Shown here: positions 25,120-34,294 of the stretch, piece by piece
Position numbering within the stretch: position 1 is the first letter of the stretch
How the letters are laid out: every line of letters begins with the position of its first letter
Origin: Microlunatus endophyticus
GTDB taxonomy: Bacteria > Actinomycetota > Actinomycetes > Propionibacteriales > Propionibacteriaceae
Direction of reading: 5' to 3'
NCBI RefSeq assembly: GCF_014646195.1
Contig: NZ_BMMZ01000002.1
Span: 558,001-622,000 of the forward strand
Length of the DNA stretch: 64,000 bases
Made by a program: the position numbers and the translations under genes
The notes under the pieces: model-generated
Told to the model about the DNA's origin: nothing
Database searches by the model: none
What the model saw: the letters and a program-made list of their open reading frames with translations, nothing else

Positions 25120-26583
25120 CTAGCGCTCGTTGGGGATCTCGACCACGGCACGGGTCCCCGGCGCATCCGTACGGTCGGTGAGCTCGAAGGTGCCGCCGAG
25201 CTCGGTCACCAGCCCGGTGACGATCGACAAGCCGAGGCTCTTGCGCTTGGAATCGATGATCGAGAAGCCCTCCGGCAGACCGTGACCGTCGGCGACGACC
25301 TCCATCCGCAATCGCCCGTTGGACAGGGTCGGCTGGACCACCACCTCGCCCGAGCCGTTGGACAGGCTGTGTTCGACGGCGTTCTGGCAGATCTCGGTCA
25401 TCACCAGCGACAGGTTGGCCGCGACACTGGACGAGACCACCCCGAAGCTGCCCTTGCGATGGGCGCGGACATTGCCGTCGGCCGAGGAGACATCGCCGAC
25501 CATCTTGAGGATCAGGTCGGCGACCTTGTCGAATTCGACCAGCTCGTCGAAGGCCTGCGACAGGGTCTCGTGCACGATCGCGATCGACGCCACCCGCGAC
25601 ATCGCCTCGTTGAGCGCCTGCTTGGCCTCGGGAACATCGATCCGGCGGGCCTGCATCCGGAGTAGCGCAGCCACCGTCTGCAGGTTGTTCTTGACCCGGT
25701 GATGGATCTCCCGGATCGTCGCCTCCTTGCTGAGCAGCTCACGCTCTTTGCGGCGGATGTCAGTGACGTCGCGGCACAGGATCACCGCGCCGGTCCGGGT
25801 GTTGTGCGGATGCAGCGGCACCAGCCGCATCAGCACATGCGCGGTGCCGGCCTCCACCTCCACCTCACGTGCAGACCGGCCGGAAAGCGCCGAGGTCAGC
25901 GAGTCCTCGACCGGTTCGGCCGACGGCGGCACCAGGTCGGCGGTCAGGGCAGCGAGGTTGCGGTCGATCAGGTCGCCGCTCAGGCCGAGCCTGCGGTAGG
26001 CGCTGAGCGCGTTCGGGGACGCGTAAGTGACGTCGCCGTCCGGGTCGGTGCGGATGAAACCGTCGCCGACCCGCAGGCCGACCATCGTGCCCCGGCCGCC
26101 GGTCGGGAAGTCACCGGCGGTCACCATCTCGGCCAGCTCGGATGCCGACTCTCGATAGGTCTGCTCCAGAGCACCCGCCGTTCGGATCGCCAGCTGGTTG
26201 GTGTGCTGCTCGACGACCGCGATCGTGCGACCGTCGCGACCGACCGGGATGGCGTGTACGTCGACCGGGATACCGGCCTGCAGTTTGCCCTGGCTGGTCT
26301 GGGTGATCCGGCCGCTCAGGAACGCCTCGGCGACCAGATGCTCGGGTGAGTACGCGATCAGGTCGCCCACGACGTCGTCGACCAACGCGGTCGGTCCGGT
26401 CGTCGGCCGCACCTGGGCGGCGGCCCAGAAGACATTCGCATCAGGTTCGGGAACCCAGAGCACCAGATCGGAGAAGGCCAGATCGGCCATCAGCTGCCAT
26501 TCCTCGACCAGCAGGCCGAGCCACTGCTCGTCCTCTCGGGACAATGAGGTGTGCTCGGCGATCACCTCCGACATCGACGGCAT
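25120..26583 (-). CDS. pdtaS: Sensor histidine kinase PdtaS
   Basis: A 487-aa cytoplasmic histidine kinase. It has an N-terminal GAF-like domain (VEEWQLMADLAFSDLVLWVP), a PAS domain near 200-290 (GFIRTDPDGDVTYASPNALS), then the HisKA_2 dimerisation helix with the phospho-His in EIHHRVKNNLQTVAALL. The HATPase domain shows MTEICQNAVEHSLSNGSG (N box) and glycine boxes near DGHGLPEG and SLGLSIVTGLV. HisKA_2 kinases of this type signal to the ANTAR-domain response regulator PdtaR (established), which is not encoded here. Position next to whiB1 matches Rv3219/Rv3220c. The frame extends to 26631; the ATG at 26583 has a GAGG site and fits the family start. Confidence 0.93.
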   Translation of the reverse strand: MPSMSEVIAEHTSLSREDEQWLGLLVEEWQLMADLAFSDLVLWVPEPDANVFWAAAQVRPTTGPTALVDDVVGDLIAYSPEHLVAEAFLSGRITQTSQGKLQAGIPVDVHAIPVGRDGRTIAVVEQHTNQLAIRTAGALEQTYRESASELAEMVTAGDFPTGGRGTMVGLRVGDGFIRTDPDGDVTYASPNALSAYRRLGLSGDLIDRNLAALTADLVPPSAEPVEDSLTSALSGRSAREVEVEAGTAHVLMRLVPLHPHNTRTGAVILCRDVTDIRRKERELLSKEATIREIHHRVKNNLQTVAALLRMQARRIDVPEAKQALNEAMSRVASIAIVHETLSQAFDELVEFDKVADLILKMVGDVSSADGNVRAHRKGSFGVVSSSVAANLSLVMTEICQNAVEHSLSNGSGEVVVQPTLSNGRLRMEVVADGHGLPEGFSIIDSKRKSLGLSIVTGLVTELGGTFELTDRTDAPGTRAVVEIPNER

Positions 26584-26672
26584 TCCGACCTCGCCTTCCT
26601 GCCTCGATTGCTTGGCTGACTCCGGCACCAAATACCTGCGTTCGGTGGCAAACGCATGATAGTTGTGTCCTC

Positions 26673-27071
26673 ATGGCCATCGACGAGGAGCCTGAACCTG
26701 ATCGCCCGCAATCGGTGTATCGCGGCGAGGACGATCCGCGGTGGCGGGTGACGCCGACCAAGATCGTGGTCACGATCATCCTGGTCGCGGCGATCGTGCT
26801 GCCGCTGCTCACCTGGACCTACTCGCGGGACAGTCCGCGGTTGTTCGGCTTCCCGTTCTTCTACTGGTACCAGTTCATCTGGGTGTTCCTGGCGGCGGGC
26901 GCATGCTACCTGTGTTATGTCCTGCTCCGCCGGGAGGCACGGGCCCACCAGGCCGGACATCCCACGACGCTGACACCGCCGACGGCACCGCCGCCTGGTG
27001 ATGCGTCCAGCGACGTGCTTGCCGACAATCCTGCCGATACCGCGGCAGCGGACCAGCGGAAGGCGGAGTAG
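26673..27071 (+). CDS. DUF3311 small membrane protein, partner of the SSS transporter
   Basis: A 132-aa protein with two predicted membrane helices (VVTIILVAAIVLPLLTWTY and QFIWVFLAAGACYLCYVLL) and hydrophilic ends. The DUF3311 signature PRLFGFPFFYWYQ lies between the helices. DUF3311 proteins are encoded just ahead of sodium:solute symporters of the MctP type and are thought to be accessory subunits. The next gene starts 2 bp after this stop, a tight translational pair. Start ATG at 26673. Confidence 0.9.
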   Translation: MAIDEEPEPDRPQSVYRGEDDPRWRVTPTKIVVTIILVAAIVLPLLTWTYSRDSPRLFGFPFFYWYQFIWVFLAAGACYLCYVLLRREARAHQAGHPTTLTPPTAPPPGDASSDVLADNPADTAAADQRKAE

Positions 27072-27073
27072 TC

Positions 27074-28711
27074 GTGCACGACGTCAACTGGGTCGAATTG
27101 ATCATCCTGGCGGCGCTGTTCGTGATCGTCGCCTTCATGGGCTTCCGGGCCGCCCGGTGGCGGCGCGGCGAGGCCGGTCTGGACTCGCTCCACGAGTGGG
27201 GGCTGGGCGGCAAGTCCTTCGGCACCTGGGTGACCTGGTTCCTGCTCGGCGGTGATCTTTACACCGCCTACACCTTCATCGCGGTGCCGGCAGCGATGTT
27301 CGCCACCGGTGCGGTGTCGGGGTTCTTCGCGGTCCCCTACACGATCGTCTTGTATCCGGTGATCTTCTTCTTCCTGGGCCGGATGTGGTCGGTCGCCCAT
27401 CGGCACGGCTACGTGACGCCGGCCGACATCGTCCAGGGTCGGTACGGGAGCAAGTGGCTGAGCCTGGCGATCGCGGTCACCGGAATCCTGGCCACCATGC
27501 CGTACATCGCCCTGCAGCTGGTCGGCATCCAGGCGGTGCTGGAGGTCGCCGGACTCGGCGGCTCGAGCGTGATCGCCCGCGACCTGCCGCTGTTGATCGC
27601 CTTCGCCGTGCTGGCGGCATACACCTACTCGTCGGGGCTGCGGGCGCCGGCCATGATCGCGGTCGTCAAGGACGGCCTGATCTACATCGTGATCATCGTC
27701 GCGATCATCTATCTGCCGCACCATCTGGGCGGCTGGAACGGGATCTTCGATGCGGCCAGGGCCAAGATGGACGCGCCCAGCGCGACCGATCCGAGCAAGC
27801 CGACCGGGGTCTTCATCCCCGGCGCATCCCAGGCCTGGGCGTACACCACCCTGGCGCTCGGTTCGGCGATGGCGCTATTCATGTATCCGCACAGCGTCAC
27901 CGCCGCGCTGAGCTCGAAGGACCGCTGGACAGGTCGGCGCAATGCGGCGATCCTGCCCGCCTACTCACTGATGCTCGGCCTGCTCGCGCTGCTGGGTTTC
28001 GTGGCGATCAAGGCCGGCACCAAGCCGATCGGGCTGGACGGCAAGCCCAATCCGCAGCTGGTCATCCCGCAGCTCTTCGAAGATCATTTTCCGAGCTGGT
28101 TCGCCGGGGTGGCGTTCGGCGCGATCGCGATCGGCGCCCTGGTGCCGGCGGCGATCATGTCCATCGCTGCGGCCAACCTGTTCACCCGCAACATCTATCG
28201 GGCCTTCTTCAAGCCGGATGCCACGGCCGGCCACGAGGCCCGGGTGTCCAAGATCGTCTCGCTGTTGACCAAGGTCGGCGCACTGTTGTTCGTGCTGTTC
28301 CTGGACAAGCAGAATGCGATCAACTTCCAGCTGCTGGGTGGTCTGTGGATCCTGCAGACGCTGCCCGCGCTGATCTTCGGGCTCTTCACCCGGTGGTTCC
28401 ACAAGTGGGCGCTGCTGGCCGGCTGGGCGGTCGGCATGGTCTACGGGACGATCGTGGCGTACGGCTATTGCACCGCCTGCACGGTGAAGCATTTCGGCAG
28501 TTCGCTGGCAGCGATGCCGATCTTCGGGACCACCGCCTACATCGGCTTCACGGCCTTCGTGCTGAACCTGATCGTGGCTGTGGTCTTGACGTTGATCCTC
28601 CGGGCGGCCAAGGTGTCGAACGGGTCCGACATCACCCGGCAGTCGGACTACTTCGTGGATGCCGACACTCCCGGACTGGTCCAGCCCGACGTGACGGAAC
28701 CCATCCGCTAG
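27074..28711 (+). CDS. mctP: Sodium:solute symporter, MctP-like monocarboxylate transporter
   Basis: A 545-aa SSS-family transporter with about 13 membrane segments. It contains LGGKSFGTWVTWFLLGGDLYTAYTF near the N-terminus and RNIYRAFFKPDAT after helix 9, the SSS signature region. The LLGGLWILQTLPALIFGLF helix follows later. The DUF3311 partner points to the monocarboxylate branch (pyruvate, acetate, lactate, propionate). Start GTG at 27074. A GC-rich hairpin follows at 28736-28757. Confidence 0.92.
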   Translation: MHDVNWVELIILAALFVIVAFMGFRAARWRRGEAGLDSLHEWGLGGKSFGTWVTWFLLGGDLYTAYTFIAVPAAMFATGAVSGFFAVPYTIVLYPVIFFFLGRMWSVAHRHGYVTPADIVQGRYGSKWLSLAIAVTGILATMPYIALQLVGIQAVLEVAGLGGSSVIARDLPLLIAFAVLAAYTYSSGLRAPAMIAVVKDGLIYIVIIVAIIYLPHHLGGWNGIFDAARAKMDAPSATDPSKPTGVFIPGASQAWAYTTLALGSAMALFMYPHSVTAALSSKDRWTGRRNAAILPAYSLMLGLLALLGFVAIKAGTKPIGLDGKPNPQLVIPQLFEDHFPSWFAGVAFGAIAIGALVPAAIMSIAAANLFTRNIYRAFFKPDATAGHEARVSKIVSLLTKVGALLFVLFLDKQNAINFQLLGGLWILQTLPALIFGLFTRWFHKWALLAGWAVGMVYGTIVAYGYCTACTVKHFGSSLAAMPIFGTTAYIGFTAFVLNLIVAVVLTLILRAAKVSNGSDITRQSDYFVDADTPGLVQPDVTEPIR

Positions 28712-28735
28712 CCCGGCCAGGACGGGCACTGGACT

Positions 28736-28757
28736 CCCCCGGGATTCGTTCCGGGGG
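28736..28757 (+). terminator. Hairpin after mctP
   Basis: CCCCCGGGA-TTCG-TTCCGGGGG forms a 9-bp stem (one G-U pair) with a TTCG tetraloop, 25 bp after the mctP stop. There is no T-run, so it may attenuate rather than fully terminate before bL37. Confidence 0.6.
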
Positions 28758-28813
28758 CGGCCGGCGTGGCACAATGGCGTGCCTGCCGGACCGATAATTC
28801 AGGGAGATTTGAC

Positions 28814-28888
28814 ATGGGAAAGACCGGGCGGAAGCGCCGCGCTCGTCGCAAGAAGGGCGCAAACCACGGCAAGCGTCCCAACGCCTGA
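28814..28888 (+). CDS. Ribosomal protein bL37 (24 aa)
   Basis: A 24-residue peptide, too short for most gene callers. It begins MGKTGRKRRARRKK and ends GANHGKRPNA; half its residues are Lys or Arg. The size and the ANHGKRPN end match the actinobacterial large-subunit protein bL37 seen in the Mycobacterium smegmatis ribosome structure. An AGGGAG ribosome site lies 8 bp before the ATG. It is bounded by hairpins on both sides, so it is probably a monocistronic, well-expressed gene. Confidence 0.88.
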   Translation: MGKTGRKRRARRKKGANHGKRPNA

Positions 28889-28909
28889 GACGCATCACGC
28901 TGAACGTAC

Positions 28910-28946
28910 GAAAGGGTGGGAGATCATCGCGATCTCCCACCCTTTC
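28910..28946. terminator. Strong bidirectional terminator hairpin
   Basis: A perfect 16-bp stem, GAAAGGGTGGGAGATC pairing with its complement at 28931-28946, around a 5-nt loop ATCGC. It lies between bL37 and the convergent APH-like gene and can serve both, with a T-rich stem 3' side in each direction. Confidence 0.88.
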
Positions 28947-28955
28947 TCGTCCCCG

Positions 28956-29849
28956 CTAGACCAGGAGGCCGGCAATCACCGCGCGAGGATCGGTCGCCGC
29001 AGCCGCGCCGTCGTGGATCAGCAGGTTGTCCCAGAGGGCGCCGCTGACGAAACGCGCCTGGGTGAGCCGACGGGCCCAGTCCGGGTCGGCACCCGAGGCG
29101 TCACAGAAGATCGTCAGCCGCCGGTCGAATTCAGCACGCAGGTCCGGTGCCTGCAGTGCGCGCTGGTAGCCGTAGAGCATCATCGTCATCGCGTCGTGAG
29201 CAGGATTGCCGGCCACGCCTTTGGGATCGATGGTCACCCAGCCGCGATCGGAGTCCAGGATGTTGCCGGCATGCAGGTCTCCGTGGGTCATGGTTGGAGT
29301 GCGGTCCTGGGCAAGATCACGAATGGTCTCCAACGCGGCACCGACGATGTGCCGCGGCAGCACCCGGCCGGATCGGTGGTCCTGATCATGAAGCTGTTCC
29401 TCCCAGCCCTGAGCCTGGGCCGCCAAGGTCGGCATGTCGTCCGTGGCCGGGACGGCGAGTCGGCGCAGCAACTCACCGCCGATCGCGATCGCCTCGTCGT
29501 CCGGCAGGTCGAGCTGGCGCGTCGAGACTCGTTCGAGCAGCAGGGCGAAGTCCTCCGGCGCCTCGTCGTACAGCTGCACTGCGCCATTGCCCTGCCACAG
29601 CCGTAATGCACGAGGCTCGTCGACATTTCCGGGATGGGTGAAGCTGATCTTGAGCACCGCCGGCCCATGTGGGGAGCGCACCGGCATGATCAGGCCCACG
29701 GCGCCGCTGGTCACGTCACCATCGAGATCGCACCGCCACAACGCCAGGTACTTCTCGGTCAGCGCAGGAAGACGCTGGATCCAGGCCCGTCCGGCCTCGC
29801 CTTCGCGCGCGATCGTTGCCGCGGCGAACGGGTCCGGGACTGTGATCAT
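28956..29849 (-). CDS. APH(6)/hydroxyurea-phosphotransferase-family kinase
   Basis: A 297-aa protein of the aminoglycoside/hydroxyurea kinase family (PF04655). The ATP-binding N-lobe contains SPHGPAVLKISF with the catalytic Lys. The C-lobe has the Brenner-type loop THGDLHAGNILDSDRG and the DFG-equivalent VTIDPKG. Some relatives phosphorylate streptomycin (StrA/Sph type), but many chromosomal members have unknown substrates, so a resistance phenotype cannot be concluded. It lies between bL37 and rsrA on the minus strand, 31 bp downstream of rsrA, and could be read through from the sigR operon. Confidence 0.88.
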   Translation of the reverse strand: MITVPDPFAAATIAREGEAGRAWIQRLPALTEKYLALWRCDLDGDVTSGAVGLIMPVRSPHGPAVLKISFTHPGNVDEPRALRLWQGNGAVQLYDEAPEDFALLLERVSTRQLDLPDDEAIAIGGELLRRLAVPATDDMPTLAAQAQGWEEQLHDQDHRSGRVLPRHIVGAALETIRDLAQDRTPTMTHGDLHAGNILDSDRGWVTIDPKGVAGNPAHDAMTMMLYGYQRALQAPDLRAEFDRRLTIFCDASGADPDWARRLTQARFVSGALWDNLLIHDGAAAATDPRAVIAGLLV

Positions 29850-29880
29850 CCGACCATCATGTCAGCGGCCGGACCAGCGG

Positions 29881-30153
29881 TCAGAACTTGCGGACCTCAA
29901 CGGTTGTCGACGTCTCGATCACCGCGTGGATCTTGGCCCGCAGGTGCTCGGGGGCGACCTCACCGCTGCAGCCGCGCCGCACCAGCTCCTTCAGCGCCTG
30001 CTCGGCATCGAAAGTGTCCAGGCACGGCTCGCAGGCGGCCAGGTGCTCACGGATCTCGTCCGCGTCGGCCGCCTTCAGCTCGTGGTCAAGGAATGCGTAG
30101 AGCTGCGAGATCGCTCGATCGCAGTCACTGACACCGTCACCCTGCCCGGTCAT
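29881..30153 (-). CDS. rsrA: Zinc-binding redox-sensing anti-sigma factor RsrA
   Basis: A 90-aa ZAS-family anti-sigma factor. The redox switch HLAACEPC (H-x3-C-x2-C) is at about residues 37-44, with a preceding Cys near residue 11 and a later Cys in the RRGCSGE segment. Disulfide formation releases zinc and frees SigR (established for RsrA/RshA). It overlaps the sigR stop by 4 bp, giving coupled translation and stoichiometric binding. Confidence 0.95.
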   Translation of the reverse strand: MTGQGDGVSDCDRAISQLYAFLDHELKAADADEIREHLAACEPCLDTFDAEQALKELVRRGCSGEVAPEHLRAKIHAVIETSTTVEVRKF

Positions 30154-30851
30154 GCGCGGGCCTCCTGTTCGTGCTTGCCACGAGTGGGCTGATCGTTGCG
30201 GTCATCATCGCTGCGGTCATCATGATCGTGCAGGAGGCCCCGGTCGCGCGCATAGTCCTCGAGCCGGGCGCGCAACTGCTTGCGACCTCGGTTGAGTCGC
30301 GACATCACGGTGCCGATCGGCGTTCCCATGATGTCGGCGATCTCCTTGTAGGCGAACCCCTCCACATCGGCCAGGTAGACCGCCAACCGGAAGTCCGGCG
30401 CCAACGCCTGCAGCGCGTCCTTGACATCGGAGTCCGGTAGATTCTCCAGGGCGACCATTTCGGCCGACTTCAGCCCGCTCGAGGTGTGCGACTCGGCCCG
30501 GGCCAACTGCCAATCCTCGACATCGGCGCCGTCGGACAGCTGGGGCTGGCGCTGCCGCTTGCGGTAGTTGTTGATGTAGGTGTTGGTGAGGATCCGGTAG
30601 AGCCACGCCTTGAGGTTGGTGCCCGGCGCGAACTGCTGGAACGAGGAGTACGCCTTCGTGTAGGTCTCCTGGACCAGATCCTCGGCATCGGCGGGATTGC
30701 GGGTCATCCGCATCGCCGCCGCGTAGAGCTGGTCGATGAACTCGAGCGCGTCAGCCTCGAACCGCTGCCGTCGCTGGGCCTCGGTCTCGTGGTGTTCGTC
30801 CGTCCCGACCGTACGGTCGGCGGAATTGTCAGGACCAACAGGAATCGTCAT
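30150..30851 (-). CDS. sigR: ECF sigma factor SigR/SigH (thiol-oxidative stress)
   Basis: A 233-aa group-IV sigma factor. Region 2 has [20 protein letters not shown] and [20 protein letters not shown]. Region 4 has [20 protein letters not shown] and [14 protein letters not shown]. These match actinobacterial SigR/SigH. It controls thioredoxin, mycothiol and proteolysis genes under thiol oxidation. The frame is open far upstream; the ATG at 30851 gives the standard length. An in-frame ATG at 30905 would add 18 residues, recalling the unstable long SigR' form of Streptomyces. A SigR-type promoter lies at 30916-30941. Confidence 0.95.
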   Translation of the reverse strand: MTIPVGPDNSADRTVGTDEHHETEAQRRQRFEADALEFIDQLYAAAMRMTRNPADAEDLVQETYTKAYSSFQQFAPGTNLKAWLYRILTNTYINNYRKRQRQPQLSDGADVEDWQLARAESHTSSGLKSAEMVALENLPDSDVKDALQALAPDFRLAVYLADVEGFAYKEIADIMGTPIGTVMSRLNRGRKQLRARLEDYARDRGLLHDHDDRSDDDRNDQPTRGKHEQEARA

Positions 30852-30915
30852 CAGGTACGAGCGTACCGAAGTCTGCGGTCGCCTATCAGCGGTCAAAGTA
30901 GCCATCACCCGATAA

Positions 30916-30941
30916 AACGCCGACCGCGGGCTGGTATTCCC
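30916..30941 (-). promoter_or_regulatory. Autoregulatory SigR-type promoter
   Basis: On the minus strand, GGGAAT (30941-30936) and GTT (30918-30916) are separated by 17 bp, the SigR/SigH consensus GGAAT-N17/18-GTT. Transcripts would start near 30909, giving a leader of about 58 nt before the ATG at 30851 and only about 4 nt before the ATG at 30905. Positive autoregulation of sigR is established in Streptomyces and mycobacteria. Confidence 0.75.
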
Positions 30942-30965
30942 GCCGTCCGGCGTAACGTGCTGACC

Positions 30966-31835
30966 GTGGAACTCGGAGTTCACTACGCCAATTTCACCCA
31001 CCCGGAGTGGGAATCGAAACTGACCGATCGCCTCGCCGAGACGGCGACGACCGCCGACCAAGGCGGCGTGTCGCTGCTCACCGTGATGGATCACTGGTTC
31101 CAGATGATCCCGATCGGCGGCCCGTTCCAGCCGATGCTGGAGAGCTACAGCACGCTCGGTTACCTCGCCGGCCGGACCGAGCGGGTCCGGCTGAGCGCGC
31201 TGGTCACCGGCGTCACCTACCGGCACCCCGGCCTGCTGGCCAAGACCGTGACGACCCTGGACGTACTGTCCGGCGGCAGGGCCCTGCTGGGCATCGGCGC
31301 TGCCTGGTACGAGCGCGAGCACCAGGGGCTCGGCGTCCCCTTCCCCAGCACCGGGGAGCGGTTCGAGCGGCTCGAGGAAGCGCTGCAGATCGCCAACCAG
31401 ATGTGGTCCGACGACGATGGGCCGTACGACGGCAAGCACTACCAGCTGGCCGAGACGATCTGCCTGCCCAAGCCCGTACGCGGCCGGGTCCCGATCCTGA
31501 TCGGCGGCTCCGGTGAACGCAAGACGCTGCGGATGGTGGCCCAGTACGCCGACGTCTGCAACCTCTTCACCGCCGACGGCGTCGACGGTGTGGCGCACAA
31601 GCTCAGTGTCTTGCGTGAGCACTGCACCCGGCTGGTCCGTGACTACGATGCGATCGAGAAGAGCATCATGTATCACGGCAATCCGGTCGAATCAACGGAC
31701 GCCTTCCTGTCCGACATGGAGCGGTACGCCGCCCTCGGGATCGGGCTGGTGACGATCGCGCCGCCGACCCCGGATCCGGTCGGCTGGACCGAAGGCATGG
31801 TGACCGACGTGCTGCCGCGGCTGAAGACGATCTGA
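30966..31835 (+). CDS. LLM-class F420-dependent oxidoreductase
   Basis: A 289-aa luciferase-like (LLM) TIM-barrel protein. The start [17 protein letters not shown] is followed by [17 protein letters not shown], the conserved Asp-His of the cofactor site. The [21 protein letters not shown] and [22 protein letters not shown] motifs are diagnostic of the F420 branch. A later [14 protein letters not shown] binds the cofactor phosphate. Start GTG at 30966; a GTG at 30957 is possible. It is divergent from sigR across the SigR promoter. Substrate unknown. Confidence 0.92.
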   Translation: MELGVHYANFTHPEWESKLTDRLAETATTADQGGVSLLTVMDHWFQMIPIGGPFQPMLESYSTLGYLAGRTERVRLSALVTGVTYRHPGLLAKTVTTLDVLSGGRALLGIGAAWYEREHQGLGVPFPSTGERFERLEEALQIANQMWSDDDGPYDGKHYQLAETICLPKPVRGRVPILIGGSGERKTLRMVAQYADVCNLFTADGVDGVAHKLSVLREHCTRLVRDYDAIEKSIMYHGNPVESTDAFLSDMERYAALGIGLVTIAPPTPDPVGWTEGMVTDVLPRLKTI

Positions 31836-31956
31836 CCCGGAGCCGACCGACCACCGCCGGTTGCGTGGGGCCGCTGCCGTCCGGTGCCCGGTAGCTGAAA
31901 CCGCCGCCACGGCGCCGACCGCGGGCTCCGGATGCCGGCTGAGGTAGAACTGGACC

Positions 31957-32874
31957 GTGCCGACAACAGCTGATCGCATCGGGAAGGTTGCCGTCATCGG
32001 ACTCGGGGCGATGGGCGGACCGGCGTCCGCCGCGTTGGCCGCAAGGTATCCGGTGCACGGCTACGATCCGGTTCCTGCTGCCCGCGACCGGGCAGCAGGC
32101 TACGGCGTCACGGTCCACGATTCGGCCGCCGGGGCTGCACAGGGGGCCGAGCTGATCTTCTTGTCGCTGCCGACACCGGACGTGGTCCGTGCCGTGATCG
32201 CTGATCTTGTCGCTGATCTTGGTGCGGGCATCGCCCGCCGGACGGTCGCCGACCTCTCCACCATCGATCCGGGCACCGCGCGTGACGTGGCGGAGTCGAT
32301 CACCGCCCGGGGCGGTCACTATGCCGACTCGCCGATCCTCGGGCGGCCCACTGCGTGCGGCGGCTGGACCCTGGTCTGCGGCGGCGCCGAATCCGCGGTC
32401 GCGATGATCACCGACGTCGCGGTCGGCACGATCGCCAAGGCCGTGCACCGGATCGGCGATGTCGGTGCCGGAGCCACTCTCAAGCTGCTGAACAACCTGA
32501 TGTTCGGGGCGATCAACATGATCACCGCGGAGATCGTCTCGCTGGCCGAACAGGCGGGCCTGGACGCCGGCCGGTTCACCTCCGTCATCGCCGACTCCGG
32601 CGCCGCGAGCGTCTCTGGCCTGTTCCGGGATATCGCGCCGCGGATGGCCGCTCACAGCTACGATCCGGCGTTCGCGATCAAGCTGCTCGCCAAGGACGTC
32701 CGGCTGGGATCCGAACTCGCCCGGGAACTCGACCGCTCCGCGCCGATGGCCGAGTTGGTGCGTACGATCACCGAACGCGCGGTAGCCGGGGGGCTCGGTG
32801 ATCTCGACACGGCCGCGGTCGTCGAGCTCTACCGCACCGAAGCCGACGGATCAGCACCCGCTGATCAGCACTGA
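31957..32874 (+). CDS. Beta-hydroxyacid dehydrogenase (3-hydroxyisobutyrate dehydrogenase family)
   Basis: A 305-aa NAD(P)-dependent dehydrogenase. The nucleotide motif is VAVIGLGAMGGPASAALAAR at residue 10. The substrate segment reads ADSPILGRPTACGGWTLVCG (family consensus D-A-P-V-S-G, here altered to DSPILGRP). The catalytic Lys is in GAGATLKLLNNLM. It oxidises or reduces a 3-hydroxyacid such as 3-hydroxyisobutyrate, tartronate semialdehyde or a sugar-derived acid. It precedes an MFS transporter by 19 bp and a LarA-like racemase, so it is probably part of one hydroxyacid operon. Start GTG at 31957. Confidence 0.88.
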   Translation: MPTTADRIGKVAVIGLGAMGGPASAALAARYPVHGYDPVPAARDRAAGYGVTVHDSAAGAAQGAELIFLSLPTPDVVRAVIADLVADLGAGIARRTVADLSTIDPGTARDVAESITARGGHYADSPILGRPTACGGWTLVCGGAESAVAMITDVAVGTIAKAVHRIGDVGAGATLKLLNNLMFGAINMITAEIVSLAEQAGLDAGRFTSVIADSGAASVSGLFRDIAPRMAAHSYDPAFAIKLLAKDVRLGSELARELDRSAPMAELVRTITERAVAGGLGDLDTAAVVELYRTEADGSAPADQH

Positions 32875-32893
32875 CCTGACAGGAGCCCTTCGG

Positions 32894-34294
32894 ATGTCGT
32901 CACCGGCGATCACCGTCCGTACGCCCCGGGACATCATCGACTATGTCAACGACCACCCGACCGGTACCGGCCGGACGCGGTTGCTGGCGATCATCGCCCT
33001 GGGTGGCGTGTTCGTCGATGCCTACGACTTCACCAGCCTCGGGCTCGGGATCGGCAGCCTCACCAAACAGTGGGGGCTCGGCGCCGTACGGGTCGGACTA
33101 CTCACCTCGGTGATGGCCTTCGGCGCGTTGGTCGGCGCACTCGTCGGCGGCCCGCTGGTCGACCGGCTCGGCCGCTACAAGATCTTCATCCTCGACCTGA
33201 TCTTGTTCGTGGTCGCTGCGGTCGCCGCCGGCCTGTCGCCCAACTACGGCTTCCTGGTCGTCTGTCGCTTCTTCCTCGGCGTCGGGGTCGGGATCGACAT
33301 GCCGGCGTCCTTCAGCTTCGTCGCCGAATTCACCAACCGGCGCCGCAAAGGCAACTTCGTCAACTTTTGGCAGGCGATGTGGTACATCGCGGTGTGCGCG
33401 GCCGCGGCGATCGCGTTGCCGATCTTCCTCGGTGCGGGTGCTGCGAACCTGTGGCGCTGGCTGGTCGGGCTCGGCGCCGTTCCAGCCCTGGTGGTCCTGC
33501 TGCTGCGACTGCGGTTCACCGAGGAGAGCCCGATGTGGGCGGCTCACAATCTCGGCTTGGGAGAGGCAGCCCGGATCCTGGAATCCAGTTATCACGTCAG
33601 CGTCGACGTCCAGCCCGCAGCCGGCGATGGCGCCGACCACGGCGCGGAGGCTGCCTGGCGGCGGACCAAGGAGCTCTTCACATCGCACTACCGCCGCCGG
33701 ACCGCGCTGGCATCCATCATCTCGGGCACCCAGGCCGCACAGTATTTCGCGGTCGGCTTCTACATCCCGACGGTCGCGGCGGTGCTGTTCGGTGACGACC
33801 TGACCGACACGATCCTGGCGACCTTGATCATCAACCTCTTCGGGATCGTCGGCGGCGTCTTGCAGTCGTTGGTCACCGGTCGGCTGGGGATGCGCCTGCT
33901 GGCCGGGATCGGCTACGTGTTGATCATCGTCTGCACGGTGAGCCTGGCCTTCGGCAGCGATTCGATCAGCGTCTGGATCTCCACCGGCCTGGTCGCCCTC
34001 TTCGTCCTCGGCCAGTCCTTCGGTCCCGGACCCCAGGGCAAGACGATGGCAGCGCTCTCCTACCCGACCCGGTTGCGCGGCACCGGCACGGGCTGGGCCG
34101 AGAGCATGTCCCGGGTCGGCAGCATCCTCGGTTTCTACATCTTCCCGCTGCTGTTGGCATCGGTCGGTCTGGCCGGGACCATGGGATGGCTGACGATCAT
34201 CCCCGCTGTCGGGTTGCTCGCCGTACTGTTGATCAAGTGGAATCCGCTGACCGCGGAGGTCGAGGACGAGCCCCAGGAGGCGATCACCCGATGA
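32894..34294 (+). CDS. MFS transporter (sugar/hydroxyacid porter type)
   Basis: A 466-aa major facilitator with 12 predicted helices. Signature loops are GGPLVDRLGRYKIFILDLI between helices 2 and 3 and EFTNRRRKGNFVNFWQAMWY after helix 4. DAYDFTSLGLG in helix 1 resembles aromatic-acid:H+ and related organic-acid symporters. RBS AGGAG before the ATG at 32894. Its stop overlaps the LarA ATG (ATGA). The operon context suggests uptake of a 2- or 3-hydroxyacid. Confidence 0.88.
   Translation: MSSPAITVRTPRDIIDYVNDHPTGTGRTRLLAIIALGGVFVDAYDFTSLGLGIGSLTKQWGLGAVRVGLLTSVMAFGALVGALVGGPLVDRLGRYKIFILDLILFVVAAVAAGLSPNYGFLVVCRFFLGVGVGIDMPASFSFVAEFTNRRRKGNFVNFWQAMWYIAVCAAAAIALPIFLGAGAANLWRWLVGLGAVPALVVLLLRLRFTEESPMWAAHNLGLGEAARILESSYHVSVDVQPAAGDGADHGAEAAWRRTKELFTSHYRRRTALASIISGTQAAQYFAVGFYIPTVAAVLFGDDLTDTILATLIINLFGIVGGVLQSLVTGRLGMRLLAGIGYVLIIVCTVSLAFGSDSISVWISTGLVALFVLGQSFGPGPQGKTMAALSYPTRLRGTGTGWAESMSRVGSILGFYIFPLLLASVGLAGTMGWLTIIPAVGLLAVLLIKWNPLTAEVEDEPQEAITR

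Noticed and set aside
28956..29849. Dedicated antibiotic-resistance gene
   Set aside because: The kinase belongs to the APH/hydroxyurea family, but chromosomal members often have other substrates and no mobile context is present, so no resistance claim is made.
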